From assembly GCA_965237595.1 (NCBI GenBank), contig CBDEFY010000004.1:434001-498000 (forward strand): a DNA stretch of 64,000 nucleotides. The letters run 5' to 3'. The stretch comes from UBA9611 sp965237595 (lineage in GTDB: Bacteria > Chloroflexota > Dehalococcoidia > Lucifugimonadales > UBA3495). How positions within the stretch are numbered: position 1 is the first letter of the stretch; each line of letters opens with the position of its first letter. This document shows positions 15,462-24,263 of the stretch, piece after piece. Both the position numbers and the translations under genes were made by a program. The notes under the pieces are model-generated. The model ran no database searches. It was not told where the DNA came from and worked only from the letters and a program-made list of their open reading frames with translations.

Positions 15462-16742
15462 ATGATTACCCTACTAGCGACCATACGAGACCGGTTTCTC
15501 CTGGCCCTGCAATACCAGGACTACCGAAACCTATGGATCGCCACCACCTTCTCCTCCTCCGCGGGCTGGGCGCTAATCATCGCCCGTGGCTGGCTGGCCT
15601 TTGAGCTCACTGAAGGCTCGCTCTGGGTCGGGATAGTCACCTTTGCGGCCATCGTGCCCAGGGTATTCTCCACACCGATTACCGGGTTCCTGGCCGACCG
15701 GTTCGACCGGCAGCGGTTATTGCGTTGGATATTCGCCCTGGAATTGGGCAACAACGTGCTCCTGGCCATGTTGGTCATGAACGGCTTCGCGGGGCCTTGG
15801 ACTCTCACATTCCTGGCCCTGGCCAACGGCACCCTGCGCTCCGCTCAGATGACCACGGCCACAGCCTTGATACCCAACCTGGTGTCCAGAGAGCATCTCC
15901 TGAACGCCATCGCATTGAACCAGGCCACCCAACAGGGAGCGCGAATGGTCGGGGCCTTGGCCATAGTCCCGCTACTGGGCTTCCTGGATATCGAGGCCGC
16001 CTTCTGGCTCTGCGGCGGGTTCTACCTTTTGGGCTTCATGCAGGTCTCGCGGGTGGCCACCAGGTCCACCGGAGTCATCGACAAGAGCCAGGGTTTCTTG
16101 GCGAACTTATTGGAGGGATTCGTCTACGTCTACCGGCGGCCTACCATCATGGCCATGGTGCTCTTGGTTCTGGCCCACTGCGCCCTAACTATGTCCTACG
16201 AGTCCCTACTTCCGGCCATATCCCAGGACAAATTGGCGGCCGGCTCAGTGGGAGTCAGCTACCTGATTGCCGGGATCGGCGGCGGAGCGCTGTTGGCCTC
16301 CATCTTCTTGGCCGGGGTCCGGAGCGAGTCCGTCAGAGGCAAGCTGTTCTTGTTCTTCGCCTTCTCCAGCGGACTGGGACCGATGCTGCTGGCATGGTCG
16401 GACAGCAGCACGGTGTCGATTGCCGCCACCATGGTGATGGGCGCCAACCAGGCCGGGTTCATGACGATCAGCCACACCATCATCCAGTCTCTTACCGAAG
16501 ACCACGTCCGGGGCCGCGTGGCCGGGGTCTATTCGGTCCACGTGGGGGGCAGCATGGCAGTTACCAACATGGCAAACGCCGCCTTCGCCGATGTATTCAG
16601 CGCCTCATTGGTGATGGTGTTCGGCGGCCTCATCTTCGTGGCAGTCGTATTCGTCAGCCTCGGCAGCGGATCATTGAGGAAGCTCTACTTCCCAGGCGCT
16701 GTGTCGGCGGCAGAATCAGTTGGGGCGTCGACTGCCGATTAG
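15462..16742 (+). CDS. MFS transporter (EntS/MFS_3-like)
   Basis: A 426-residue major facilitator with about 12 hydrophobic segments in the inner membrane. The loop after helix 2 carries GFLADRFDRQRLLRWIF, the MFS A-motif form found in the EntS/MFS_3 exporters. A related motif, HVRGRVAGVYSVHVGG, is seen in the second half. It starts with ATG at 15462, and a TATAAT-like -10 element lies at 15426-15431. The gene is divergent from the CaiB operon. It may export an organic acid or small metabolite handled by that operon, but the substrate cannot be read from the sequence. Confidence 0.85.
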   Translation: MITLLATIRDRFLLALQYQDYRNLWIATTFSSSAGWALIIARGWLAFELTEGSLWVGIVTFAAIVPRVFSTPITGFLADRFDRQRLLRWIFALELGNNVLLAMLVMNGFAGPWTLTFLALANGTLRSAQMTTATALIPNLVSREHLLNAIALNQATQQGARMVGALAIVPLLGFLDIEAAFWLCGGFYLLGFMQVSRVATRSTGVIDKSQGFLANLLEGFVYVYRRPTIMAMVLLVLAHCALTMSYESLLPAISQDKLAAGSVGVSYLIAGIGGGALLASIFLAGVRSESVRGKLFLFFAFSSGLGPMLLAWSDSSTVSIAATMVMGANQAGFMTISHTIIQSLTEDHVRGRVAGVYSVHVGGSMAVTNMANAAFADVFSASLVMVFGGLIFVAVVFVSLGSGSLRKLYFPGAVSAAESVGASTAD

Positions 16743-16836
16743 CGTTAAACTGCCGACAGGACGAGGAGCCGCCCCCGTCCCTACCCTCCCCCTTGCGAGG
16801 AGTCGATACCTTTATAAACCCTCCGTCAAGATACAA

Positions 16837-16945
16837 GAATCTTCCAATCATGACCTTGGCAGACCCTTCGCTACGCCAGGGTGACATATGGGTAGCGCAG
16901 TTCAAACCGAACACTAGGTGCAGTCTATACTCTAGAAGCAAAGCC
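16837..16945 (+). repeat. About 110-bp dispersed repeat (copy 1)
   Basis: A stretch beginning GAATCTTCCAATCATGACC, through GCAGACCCTTC and CAGGGTGACATATGGGTAGC, to GAAGCAAAGCC recurs at 45556-45666 on the other strand with scattered differences. The inner part CCCTTCGCTACGCCAGGG can form a small hairpin. It lies in the 280-bp gap between the MFS and aminotransferase genes and has no coding potential that I can see. Confidence 0.7.
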
Positions 16946-17022
16946 CTTGCGAGGGGGAAGGGATTTACTGCCCAGGGTGGTCCATAACCTGCCCACGACG
17001 CACACCGAAGCAGGAGGCACAG

Positions 17023-18471
17023 ATGGCCGAGACCATTAGCGACCTGGAACGGTACGTCCAATCGACTCCCAGGTCGAAAGCCCTATGGGAAGACGCCAAA
17101 AACTACCTGCCGGGCGGCGATAGCCGGAATTCCATCTTCTGGGCTCCATACCCCATCTTTGTGGACCACGCCTCGGGTTGCCATGTCGTCGACGCCGACG
17201 GTGTCGACCGCCTGGACTTCATCGGCACCATGACGTCCCTTATCTTGGGCCATTCGCCCAAGCCGGTGATGGAGGCCGTGCGGAAGCAGTTGGAACAGGG
17301 CGTGGTCTACAACGCCCCCAACGCGCACCAGATCCACCTGGCCAAGCTGTTATGCCAGCGTATACCCAGTTTCGACTTGGTCCGCTTCACCAACTCGGGC
17401 ACCGAGGCCACTCTGAACACCATGGCGCACCAGATCCACCTGGCCAAGCTGTTATGCCAGCGTATACCCAGTTTCGACTTGGTCCGCTTCACCAACTCGG
17501 GCACCGAGGCCACTCTGAACACCATTCGGGCGGCGCGGGCCGTCACCGGAAAGAGCAAGATTGCCAAGGTTGAGGGCGGCTACCACGGCAGTCACGACCA
17601 AGTCAGCGTCAGCGTGCGCGTGGACCCGGCCAAAGCCGGTGAGCGGTCCCGGCCCGACGCCTTGGCCGCCACCGAAGGGCTGGGCGAAGGCACCCTGGAA
17701 CAGGTGGTGGTTGTGCCCTTCAACGAGACGGCCATAGCCCGGAACATCTTGGAGGAGAACCAAGACCAGTTGGCGGCGGTAATCATCGAGCCGATGCTGG
17801 GCTCCGTGGGGATGCTGCCAGCCACCACCGATTTCCTGACCATGCTGCGGGACTTCACCAGGGACAACGAAATCGTCCTGATTTTCGACGAGGTCATCAG
17901 CTACCGCGCCTCCTGGGGTGGCGCCCAAGAGTACTATGGAATCACCCCAGACATGACTTCGCTGGGCAAAATCATCGGCGGCGGGTTCTCCATCGGGGCG
18001 TTTGGCGGCCGCAAGGACATCATGGACCTCTACGACCCCACGGCGCCCGGCGGACCCAGGGTGGCCCACGCCGGTACCTTCAACGCCAACCCGGTGACCA
18101 TGCTGGCGGGGGCGGCGACTCTGGAACAACTCACTCCCGACGTGTACCGGAAACTGGCCGAGTTGACCGAATATCTTCGGGCCGGCATCCTCAAGGCCGG
18201 CGCGGAATTGGAGACGCCGGTCCAGGTGACAGGGCTGGGCTCCTTGTTCGGCATTCATTTCACCGCCGAGGAACTGATTGGCTACCGGGACATCGCCACC
18301 GAGGACGCCGTCTTCCGGCACCAAGTGTTCTTGGGATTGCTGAACGAAGGTATCCTGATGGCCGCCAATCTGGTGGGCGCGGTCTCCACGGAGATTGGCG
18401 AGGCTGAGATTGATGCCTTTACTGCGGCATTGCGGCGGGTGCTGGAACGCGCGCTGGCCCCGTCGGCCTAA
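17023..18471 (+). CDS. Class III aminotransferase (glutamate-1-semialdehyde aminomutase-like) with internal duplication
   Basis: A PLP-dependent class III aminotransferase, 482 residues, closest in pattern to glutamate-1-semialdehyde 2,1-aminomutases and related omega-transaminases. The PLP lysine is Lys316 in TSLGKIIGGG, the cofactor Asp is in IFDEVISYR, and the phosphate site is NSGTEAT. The latter occurs twice: residues 101-134 are repeated exactly as 135-168. At DNA level it is a 101-nt identical pair with 102-bp period. Family members have one copy and about 430-450 residues. The extra segment falls in the PLP phosphate-binding region and would probably disturb folding. The start ATG follows GCAGGAGGCAC. 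Confidence 0.85.
   Translation: MAETISDLERYVQSTPRSKALWEDAKNYLPGGDSRNSIFWAPYPIFVDHASGCHVVDADGVDRLDFIGTMTSLILGHSPKPVMEAVRKQLEQGVVYNAPNAHQIHLAKLLCQRIPSFDLVRFTNSGTEATLNTMAHQIHLAKLLCQRIPSFDLVRFTNSGTEATLNTIRAARAVTGKSKIAKVEGGYHGSHDQVSVSVRVDPAKAGERSRPDALAATEGLGEGTLEQVVVVPFNETAIARNILEENQDQLAAVIIEPMLGSVGMLPATTDFLTMLRDFTRDNEIVLIFDEVISYRASWGGAQEYYGITPDMTSLGKIIGGGFSIGAFGGRKDIMDLYDPTAPGGPRVAHAGTFNANPVTMLAGAATLEQLTPDVYRKLAELTEYLRAGILKAGAELETPVQVTGLGSLFGIHFTAEELIGYRDIATEDAVFRHQVFLGLLNEGILMAANLVGAVSTEIGEAEIDAFTAALRRVLERALAPSA
17323..17525 (+). repeat. Perfect tandem duplication, 102-bp period, in frame
   Basis: Bases 17323-17423 and 17425-17525 are identical. The copies begin GCGCACCAGATCC and end GAACACCAT. 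The period of 102 bp keeps the reading frame of the aminotransferase. Full identity means that the event is very recent or an assembly artefact. Confidence 0.95.
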
Positions 18472-18501
18472 ACCGGTATCTAATCCTACGAGGGACGAGC
18501 C

Positions 18502-19581
18502 ATGTTTGAAGGATTCGAGCAGCGAAAGATCGAAGCCAACGGGACAACCATCAATCTGGTGACGGGCGGTAGCGGTCCTCCGGTGCTGCTGCTCCACGGC
18601 TACCCCCAGACCCACGCCATGTGGAACAAGATTGCCCCGCGTCTGGCCGAGGACTTCACCGTGGTGTGCCCCGACCTTCGCGGCTACGGCGATAGCGGCA
18701 AGGTGGAGGGCGACCCGGAGCACCTGAACTATTCCAAGCGCACCATGGCCCAAGACCAAGTGGACGTGATGAAGGAGCTTGGGTTCGACACCTTCTTCTT
18801 GGTGGGCCACGACCGGGGCGGCAGTGTGTCCCACCGCCTGACCAAGGACCACCCTCAAAGCGTTCTCAAGCTGGCGACCCTGGACATCATCCCCACCCAC
18901 AAGATGTTCCAGATTGTGGACAAGGAGTTCGCCACCAACACCTACCACTGGTTCTTCCTGATTCAGCCCTTCGATTTCCCGGAAAAGGTGATTGGGGCCG
19001 ACCCGGAGTTCTTCGCCCGCCGGGGGTTCGATCGCATCAAGGACGCCGACAAGGTGTTCACGCCGGAAGCGTTGGCCGACTATCTGCGCTGCTTCAACAA
19101 CCCCGGCACCATCCACGCCTGCTGCGAAGACTACCGGGCCGGGGCCAGCATCGACTTGGTGCACGATGAGGAAGATTTCGACCAGAAGGTCAACTGCCCC
19201 ATGCTGGCCCTGTGGAGTTCCACGGGCTACGTCGGCCGGACCCAGGACGTGCTTAAAATATGGCTGGACTACGCCACCAACGTGCGGGGCCACTCGCTAC
19301 CCTGCGGCCATTACATAGCAGAAGAACTCCCTGATGAGGCATACTCGGCGATCAAAGAATTTCTATATCTAGAGATAGCAGTCACATTCCCCCGCTCATC
19401 CTTGTATCTTAAACCAGGACGTGGCAGGCCGAATCGTCCTAGGCTTTTTAGGCCGAGGCTCAGCGAGGCCGCCACGTCCTCCCCGCCCAGAGCCCGAACA
19501 GTTGACTGGGCGGCAGCCCGTATCAAGCAAGGCTGGGCCGGTGCCGGGGGACCAATGAGGGGAACCAGTGATGGGAGGTAG
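18502..19581 (+). CDS. Haloacetate-dehalogenase-like alpha/beta hydrolase, 3' end altered by an insertion
   Basis: An alpha/beta hydrolase with an Asp nucleophile, closest in motifs to fluoroacetate/haloacetate dehalogenases. Asp104-Arg105 is in VGHDRGG, the acid is Asp128 (TLDIIPT), the base is His270 (PCGHYIAEE). The halide pocket residues His149-Trp150 (YHWFFLIQP) and Tyr211 (CEDYRAG) are all present. The second carboxylate-binding Arg of the known enzymes is Ser108 here, so the substrate may differ. Native similarity ends at about AIKEFL (about 19368). The remaining 70 codons are Arg/Pro-rich and derive from the left end of the adjacent IS110-type element. The enzyme core is complete and may still work. 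Confidence 0.75.
   Translation: MFEGFEQRKIEANGTTINLVTGGSGPPVLLLHGYPQTHAMWNKIAPRLAEDFTVVCPDLRGYGDSGKVEGDPEHLNYSKRTMAQDQVDVMKELGFDTFFLVGHDRGGSVSHRLTKDHPQSVLKLATLDIIPTHKMFQIVDKEFATNTYHWFFLIQPFDFPEKVIGADPEFFARRGFDRIKDADKVFTPEALADYLRCFNNPGTIHACCEDYRAGASIDLVHDEEDFDQKVNCPMLALWSSTGYVGRTQDVLKIWLDYATNVRGHSLPCGHYIAEELPDEAYSAIKEFLYLEIAVTFPRSSLYLKPGRGRPNRPRLFRPRLSEAATSSPPRARTVDWAAARIKQGWAGAGGPMRGTSDGR
19405..19560 (+). ncRNA. Candidate bridge RNA of the IS110 element
   Basis: The leader between the insertion boundary and the transposase start folds into consecutive hairpins. A perfect 10-bp stem AGGACGTGGC / GCCACGTCCT (19416-19425 with 19471-19480) encloses a 45-nt internal region. It is followed by an 8-bp stem CCGCCCAG / CTGGGCGG (19483-19490 with 19506-19513), and then by CAGCC/GGCTG. 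IS110 elements such as IS621 encode in this position a bridge RNA whose loops pair with target and donor DNA. The structure and place fit; the guide sequences have not been matched to flanks. Confidence 0.4.
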
Positions 19582-19585
19582 ATGG

Positions 19586-20523
19586 ATGGAAGATTCGCAG
19601 GTGTTCATAGGTATCGATGTTTCCAAGAGCTGCTTGGATGTGGCTTCCAGGCCCACGGGTGAAGTGTGGCAGGTCACGAACGATGCGAACGGCATCGGTG
19701 CTCTGGCCCAGCGGCTGACGGGGATGAGCCCTTCCTTGGTTGTGCTCGAGGCCACGGGAGGTCGCTCACCGCTGAGCTGGCGGCGGTCGGTCTTCCAGTG
19801 GCGGTGGTCAACCCCAGACACGTAAGGGACTTCGCCCGGGCTGCTGGCGCCCTAGCTAAGACCGACGCCTTGGACGCCCAGGTGTTGGCCCACTTTGGGC
19901 AGGCGATGGAGCCTAAGCCCAGGCTTCTTCCTGACCCAGACGCCCAAGACCTGCAGGCCATGGTTGGCCGCCGGCGGCAGTTGGTGGAGATGATTACCGC
20001 GGAGAAGAACCGCCGGAGGACCGTGATTGCTCGGATCCGTCCTCAGGTGGAAGAACATATCCGCTGGCTGGAAAAAAGCTTGGAGGACCTGGACCAAGAC
20101 CTGGACAGCTTCATCCGCTCCAGTCCCATGTGGCGGACCAAAGAAAGGGTCATAAGGAGCGCTCTTGGCGTTGGCCCGGTATTCACGGCAACCGTTTTGG
20201 CCAATCTGCCAGAATTGGGCACGATGAACCGGGGTCAAGTCGCCGCGCTGGTGGGCGTAGCACCGTTCAATAGGGACAGTGGAACGCTCCGAGGCAAGCG
20301 CACTGTTTGGGGAGGACGCCGTCACGTGAGGGCGGCCCTTTACATGGCGGCCTTGGTGGCGACCCGGTACAATCCGGTGATCAAAGAGTTTTATCAACGG
20401 CTATGCTCCATGGGCAAACCCAAGAAAGTGGCCTTGACGGCCTGTATGCGCAAGCTCTTGGTCATTCTAAATTCCATGGTGAAACATGGCAGAGAGTGGC
20501 AGCCAAACCTTCAAACGCCTTGA
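19586..20523 (+). pseudogene. IS110-family transposase, frameshifted
   Basis: A DEDD transposase of about 312 residues reconstructed from two frames. The first frame starts MEDSQVFIGIDVSKSCLDV (RuvC-like Asp) and runs to VVLEATGG (catalytic Glu). The frame then breaks near 19760, and the second frame continues SLTAELAAVGLPVAVVNPRH, with KTDALDAQVLA and the C-terminal Transposase_20 domain with LGVGPVFTATVL and ALVGVAPFNRDSG. The shift is equivalent to a one-base deletion. Unless frameshifting rescues it, the element cannot move by itself. Confidence 0.82.
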
Positions 20524-20539
20524 CATCCAAGACAGTTGC

Positions 20540-20592
20540 TGAGCCCGTCGAAGGACCCTGGTTGTTGCGCAGTCATGGTTCGACGGGGCTCA
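20540..20592. repeat. Inverted repeat GAGCCCGTCGAA / TTCGACGGGGCTC (family E)
   Basis: The arms GAGCCCGTCGAA (20541-20552) and TTCGACGGGGCTC (20579-20591) pair with one bulge around a 26-nt loop, followed by ACCACGAACG. The CCTTCGACGGGCTC core occurs again at 36908. It lies between the IS110 element and the cupin gene. Confidence 0.65.
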
Positions 20593-20683
20593 CCACGAAC
20601 GATTGGAAGTGCGGTTCGTAGACAGGGAGAACAAAACCACTGACAAAGCGAACAATAATACAGGAACAAAGGAGAGAAAAACC

Positions 20684-21022
20684 ATGGGATCAATCAGACT
20701 GTACACCGGCGACGACGGCCAGTCCCACATCGAGGAGATTAACCCGACCGAGCACCCCGCGTGGAACACCCTGCACGGCGTCAAGGGCATTCAATTCCGG
20801 TCTTCGCCGCCGGGCTTCTTCAGCGACTGGCACGTGGCCCCGCGCCGCCAGTACATCATCACCCTCTCCGGCGAAGCTGAGATCGGACTGAAGGACGGCA
20901 CCGTCCACCGCCTAGGACCAGGGGACGTAAACCTGGCCGAGGACCTAACCGGCAACGGCCACACGACGCGGGTTGTGGGGGATGTCCCACGGGTTACGGC
21001 GACGGTGCATTTGGAGGGGTAG
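20684..21022 (+). CDS. Cupin-domain protein
   Basis: A 112-residue single-cupin protein. The start MGSIRLYTGDDGQ was chosen for the GGAGAG ribosome-binding site before the ATG at 20684. The first cupin motif is degenerate (FSDWHVAPRRQYIITLSGEAEI) with one His. The second is LGPGDVNLAEDLTGNGHTTR, with His in place. Cupins of this type bind a metal or act as small sugar/acid-binding proteins, and no substrate can be assigned. A good hairpin terminator follows. Confidence 0.75.
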   Translation: MGSIRLYTGDDGQSHIEEINPTEHPAWNTLHGVKGIQFRSSPPGFFSDWHVAPRRQYIITLSGEAEIGLKDGTVHRLGPGDVNLAEDLTGNGHTTRVVGDVPRVTATVHLEG

Positions 21023-21043
21023 GGGATTCTGAAGGCGAAAAAA

Positions 21044-21082
21044 CAACAAGGGCGGTTTGGTTGACCCGCCTTTGTTGATTTA
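21044..21082 (+). terminator. Intrinsic terminator after the cupin gene
   Basis: CAACAAGGGCGG pairs with CCGCCTTTGTTG (one G-T pair) around a short loop, followed by ATTTAAT. It lies 22 bp after the cupin stop. Confidence 0.65.
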
Positions 21083-21247
21083 ATCTGCCAGTCCCTGATT
21101 CCACATTAGGTAAAGGAATTGCTGAAAGAAGCCAATCCATCATGACCCTCTGATTCTCTCGATAAAAGACGGGTTTGATCGCAATCAGGAGCCGCCCGAT
21201 TCATCCGTTTGGTGGAGTATGTTGTGCAACCTAGTGACGGGGTTGGG

Positions 21248-21490
21248 TCAACTAATTTTCTTAAGCTCACCTTTTGGCAGGTCAGTTGCCCCAGAAGCAG
21301 TCGATGTTACTTTTTCCAATTCCTCTACCAGTACCTGAATGGCTCCGCTGATGCGTAGCAGGGTTTGCCGAAAGTCTGCCTGCCTGGCTTCTAACTCCGC
21401 CATCGCCTTCTCACCCGCCTCGTATTCAGTTCTAAGCTCGCCGAGGCACCGTTCCAACTGTTTTTTTATGTTTCTCGTCTCGTTACTCAC
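21248..21490 (-). CDS. Small coiled-coil protein
   Basis: An 80-residue hydrophilic protein, predicted helical over about residues 5-62 with a heptad-like pattern (RNIKKQLERCLGELRTEYE, AELEARQADFRQTLLRI), then a flexible Lys-rich tail. Family unknown. The start overlaps the stop region of the S74-chaperone protein gene by 4 bp, so it is its translational partner and may assemble with it, for example as a trimerisation or attachment helper (inference). Confidence 0.6.
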   Translation of the reverse strand: MSNETRNIKKQLERCLGELRTEYEAGEKAMAELEARQADFRQTLLRISGAIQVLVEELEKVTSTASGATDLPKGELKKIS

Positions 21491-22368
21491 GATCTTTCCG
21501 CTAATCTTAATTCCAACGACTCAGTTCGCTGACTCAATGATTGATTGTCGGATTTCAGTTCTCTGATAGCCTGTATCAACACCGCAGTTAGCCTTCCGTG
21601 ATCAATTGACTTGTAGCCTTCGTCTCCCCATGTGGTCACAAGTTCAGGAAATTCGGCTTCCACCTCTTGAGCGATTAAACCTATTCCCCCAAATCCTGTC
21701 GAGTCGCCTAACGATTCATAGAGCTCATTCCATTTGAAATATATTGGATTCACTCTGCTCAGTCTTTCTAACACATCTGTTACCTGCCGGATATCGGTCT
21801 TAAAGCGTGCATCGGAGGGGATCAGCCAACTGTCTGCTAGCGCCGGGCCCCAAACGTGCAATTTATGCTCTGGAAATCTTGTTCCAATGCCGACGTTCCC
21901 ATGACCATGATCCTGCAAGACTAGTGGATTTTCAGAGCGCCAAGTATTGATCTCCCCGTGCCCACTTCGTTCTGGACGGTTATTGTCGGTGGAAATACCA
22001 ACAGCGATGACCAGCAAATTTTCTAGACCTTGCCCAAGATGAATAGTGGCACTACCAGAATGGTTTCCGACCGTAATGCCAGAGTTCGCTCCCAGATTCT
22101 CTATGCTTTCATTGACGGACAATAAGTTATCGGGATTCGTCGTACCTATGCCGACTTTGCCGTTGCTTCCTATGCTCATGGTGGTCCCGGATTCGAAATC
22201 AAACCTCAATCCCTCATGTGATTTGTACCACCGGAAAGATTCCCCAAGTCCTGCTTTGGGAACTTTACTTCCCCAATACATAGCCAGCACACCGTCAACG
22301 CCGATACCATCACCAGAATCGTGCAGATTGTTCCCTACGACCAACTTCTTTCCTGGAGTCGTATTCCC

Positions 22369-22770
22369 GATGCCGACGTTGCCGTTGTTGTCGATGAGGG
22401 CGCTCACATTGCCCCCACTATCCAAGAACGCCAATCCACCCGTTCCCCCTCCAATCTTCACTCGGTCGTCCATGTCTCTAAATGCGAGCGTATAGCCGGC
22501 TAGGCGGTACTGGTCGTTAGTCTCAATTGCCCCACCGACTACATTTAGCTTACTCACCGGATTCAATGTACCGATGCCGACGTTGCCGTTGTTGTCGATG
22601 AGGGCGCTCACATTGCCCCCGCTATCCAAGAACGCCAATCCACCGGTTCCCCCTCCAATCTTCACTCGGTCGTCCATGTCTCTAAATGCGAGCGTATAGC
22701 CGGCTAGGCGGTACTGGTCGTTAGTCTCAATTGCCCCACCGACTACATTTAGCTTACTCACCGGATTCGT
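22369..22770 (-). repeat. Tandem repeat of 204 bp in the fibre gene
   Basis: Two nearly identical units of 204 bp (68 codons) encode VSKLNVVGGAIETNDQYRLA through LDSGGNVSALIDNNGNVGIG. They differ at only a few positions (for example CCCCCACTA against CCCCCGCTA). Near identity points to a recent duplication of a shaft module. Confidence 0.9.
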
Positions 22771-23037
22771 CGTCCCGATGCCGACGTTCAACTTAGTAGC
22801 GATACTTCGGGCATCTTCACTAATTTCCCATGGGCTTGGACTAGCAAAGCTATTGATAATGTTGTGTAGGGCAACGGGACCCACCCCTTGAACGTCATCG
22901 ATTTGCTGAATTGATTGGAAACGCTTGTCTGGTAGCCCGTCGCGTTGTGAGGTGGACCCGGAAATTCGGACAGGTGGTTAAGTGAGAGTTCTGCTCCTAA
23001 AATAGCCACAGCTGTTGCTGTGAGGGAGGAGTGGGAC

Positions 23038-23322
23038 ATGTCAAAAGAGCGGAGGAAGCACAGCCCAACATTCAAGGCCAAGGTGGCCCTGGAAGCGGTG
23101 AAGGGTGAAGAGACGGTGGCCCAACTGGCCGCCCCCTACGAGGTCCATCCCGGGCAGATCCAGGCCTGGAAGAAGTCCTTGTTGGAAGGAGCGGTCGGCG
23201 TCTTTGGTGGGAACCAAGACAAACGCCAGAAGAGCGATGCGGTCCTTGTTGCCCGGCTCTATCAGCAGATCGGCCAACTGAAGGTTGAGCGGGATTTCTT
23301 GGCGGAGAGGCTCGGTCCATGA
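23038..23322 (+). CDS. IS3-family transposase OrfA (helix-turn-helix)
   Basis: A 94-residue HTH_21/InsE-like DNA-binding protein. KHSPTFKAKVALEAVKGEET and VAQLAAPYEVHPGQIQAWKK are typical of OrfA, followed by a leucine-zipper-like C-terminus (LVARLYQQIGQLKVERDFL). The start ATG at 23038 follows GGGAGGAGTGGGAC. It overlaps orfB by ATGA, where the -1 frameshift that makes the OrfAB fusion usually occurs. Confidence 0.85.
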   Translation: MSKERRKHSPTFKAKVALEAVKGEETVAQLAAPYEVHPGQIQAWKKSLLEGAVGVFGGNQDKRQKSDAVLVARLYQQIGQLKVERDFLAERLGP

Positions 23323-24263
23323 GCCGGGAGCGGCGGCGGGAGATGGTGGACCGGCGGCACCCAGCCTTGTCCACAGTGAGACAGTGCGCCTTACTGAGCA
23401 TCAGCAGGTCCAGCCTAAACTACCGGCGCAAGGGGACTTGCTTGGAGAACCTGACCGTGATGAAGGCGATGGACCACCAGTACCTAAGTACCCCCTTCTA
23501 CGGGTCGCGGCGCATGAGGGTCTGGCTGGGCACTCAAGGTCACAGGGTGAACCGGAAGCGGGTCCAGCGTCTGATGCGGACCATGGGACTACGTGCCATC
23601 TACCGGTGGCCCCGGACCAGCAAGCCGGGGCCAGGGCACAAGGTGTATCCCTACCTCCTGAGCGGCATGGAGATCACCAGACCAAATCAGGTGTGGGCCG
23701 CCGACATCACCTACATCCCCATGGCCAAGGGTTTCTTATACCTGGTGGCCATCATGGATTGGTACACGCGGTACGTGGTGGCCTGGCGTCTTTCCAACAC
23801 CTTGGATGCTGATTTCTGTGTCGAGACATTGGAGGAAGCGCTTGGCAAGGGGAAGCCAGAGGTCTTCAACACCGACCAGGGCAGCCAGTTCACCGGCGAA
23901 GCCTTCACCGGTCTCCTAGAGCAGCACGGAGTGAGAATCAGCATGGACGGGAAGGGACGCTACACCGACAACATCTTGTTGGAGCGGCTGTGGCGCACGG
24001 TTAAGTACGAGGAGGTCTACCTGAAAGCCTACTCCAACGGGCGAGAAGCCAAGGCCGGGCTTGACGCATACTTCAGCTTCTACAACAACCAAAGACCCCA
24101 CCAGGCCTTGGGCTACCGGACACCGGCTGAGGTGTTCAAAGGAGACTTGGCGCCATCAGATGAACGGTCAATCAATGGGAAACGGGCACCGAACGGAGCG
24201 TTCTCAGACCTTGGAAAGACGGCGGAACTCCCACTTAGTTTTGCACCAAACCTGTCCAACTAA
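23319..24263 (+). CDS. IS3-family transposase OrfB (DDE integrase)
   Basis: A 314-residue DDE transposase. The catalytic residues are Asp in AADITYIPM, Asp in NTDQGSQFTG and Glu in LLERLWRTVKYE. HTH_21 sits at the N-terminus and YNNQRPHQALGYRTPAEV at the C-terminus. It is intact and could be active with OrfA. Confidence 0.9.
   Translation: MSRERRREMVDRRHPALSTVRQCALLSISRSSLNYRRKGTCLENLTVMKAMDHQYLSTPFYGSRRMRVWLGTQGHRVNRKRVQRLMRTMGLRAIYRWPRTSKPGPGHKVYPYLLSGMEITRPNQVWAADITYIPMAKGFLYLVAIMDWYTRYVVAWRLSNTLDADFCVETLEEALGKGKPEVFNTDQGSQFTGEAFTGLLEQHGVRISMDGKGRYTDNILLERLWRTVKYEEVYLKAYSNGREAKAGLDAYFSFYNNQRPHQALGYRTPAEVFKGDLAPSDERSINGKRAPNGAFSDLGKTAELPLSFAPNLSN

Larger units (their letters stand above)
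19370..20540 (+). mobile_element. IS110-family insertion sequence (approximate ends)
   Basis: Contains an IS110-type transposase and a structured non-coding leader. Members lack terminal inverted repeats, so the ends are estimated. The left end lies where similarity of the dehalogenase gene stops (about 19368). The right end is placed between the transposase stop (20523) and the repeat starting at about 20540. Confidence 0.6.

Noticed and set aside
17323..17525. The duplicated segment as the start of a CRISPR array or short-repeat locus
   Set aside because: There are only two copies, directly adjacent without spacers, and both are coding.
17452..19293. 613-codon minus-strand open frame opposite the aminotransferase and dehalogenase
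   Set aside because: It crosses two certain genes of the other strand and has His/Gly/Val-rich composition typical of antisense frames in GC-rich DNA.
22788..23081. Minus-strand frame across the left end of the IS3 element as a separate gene
   Set aside because: It spans the IS boundary and reads out of frame with the fibre gene that the junction analysis restores.
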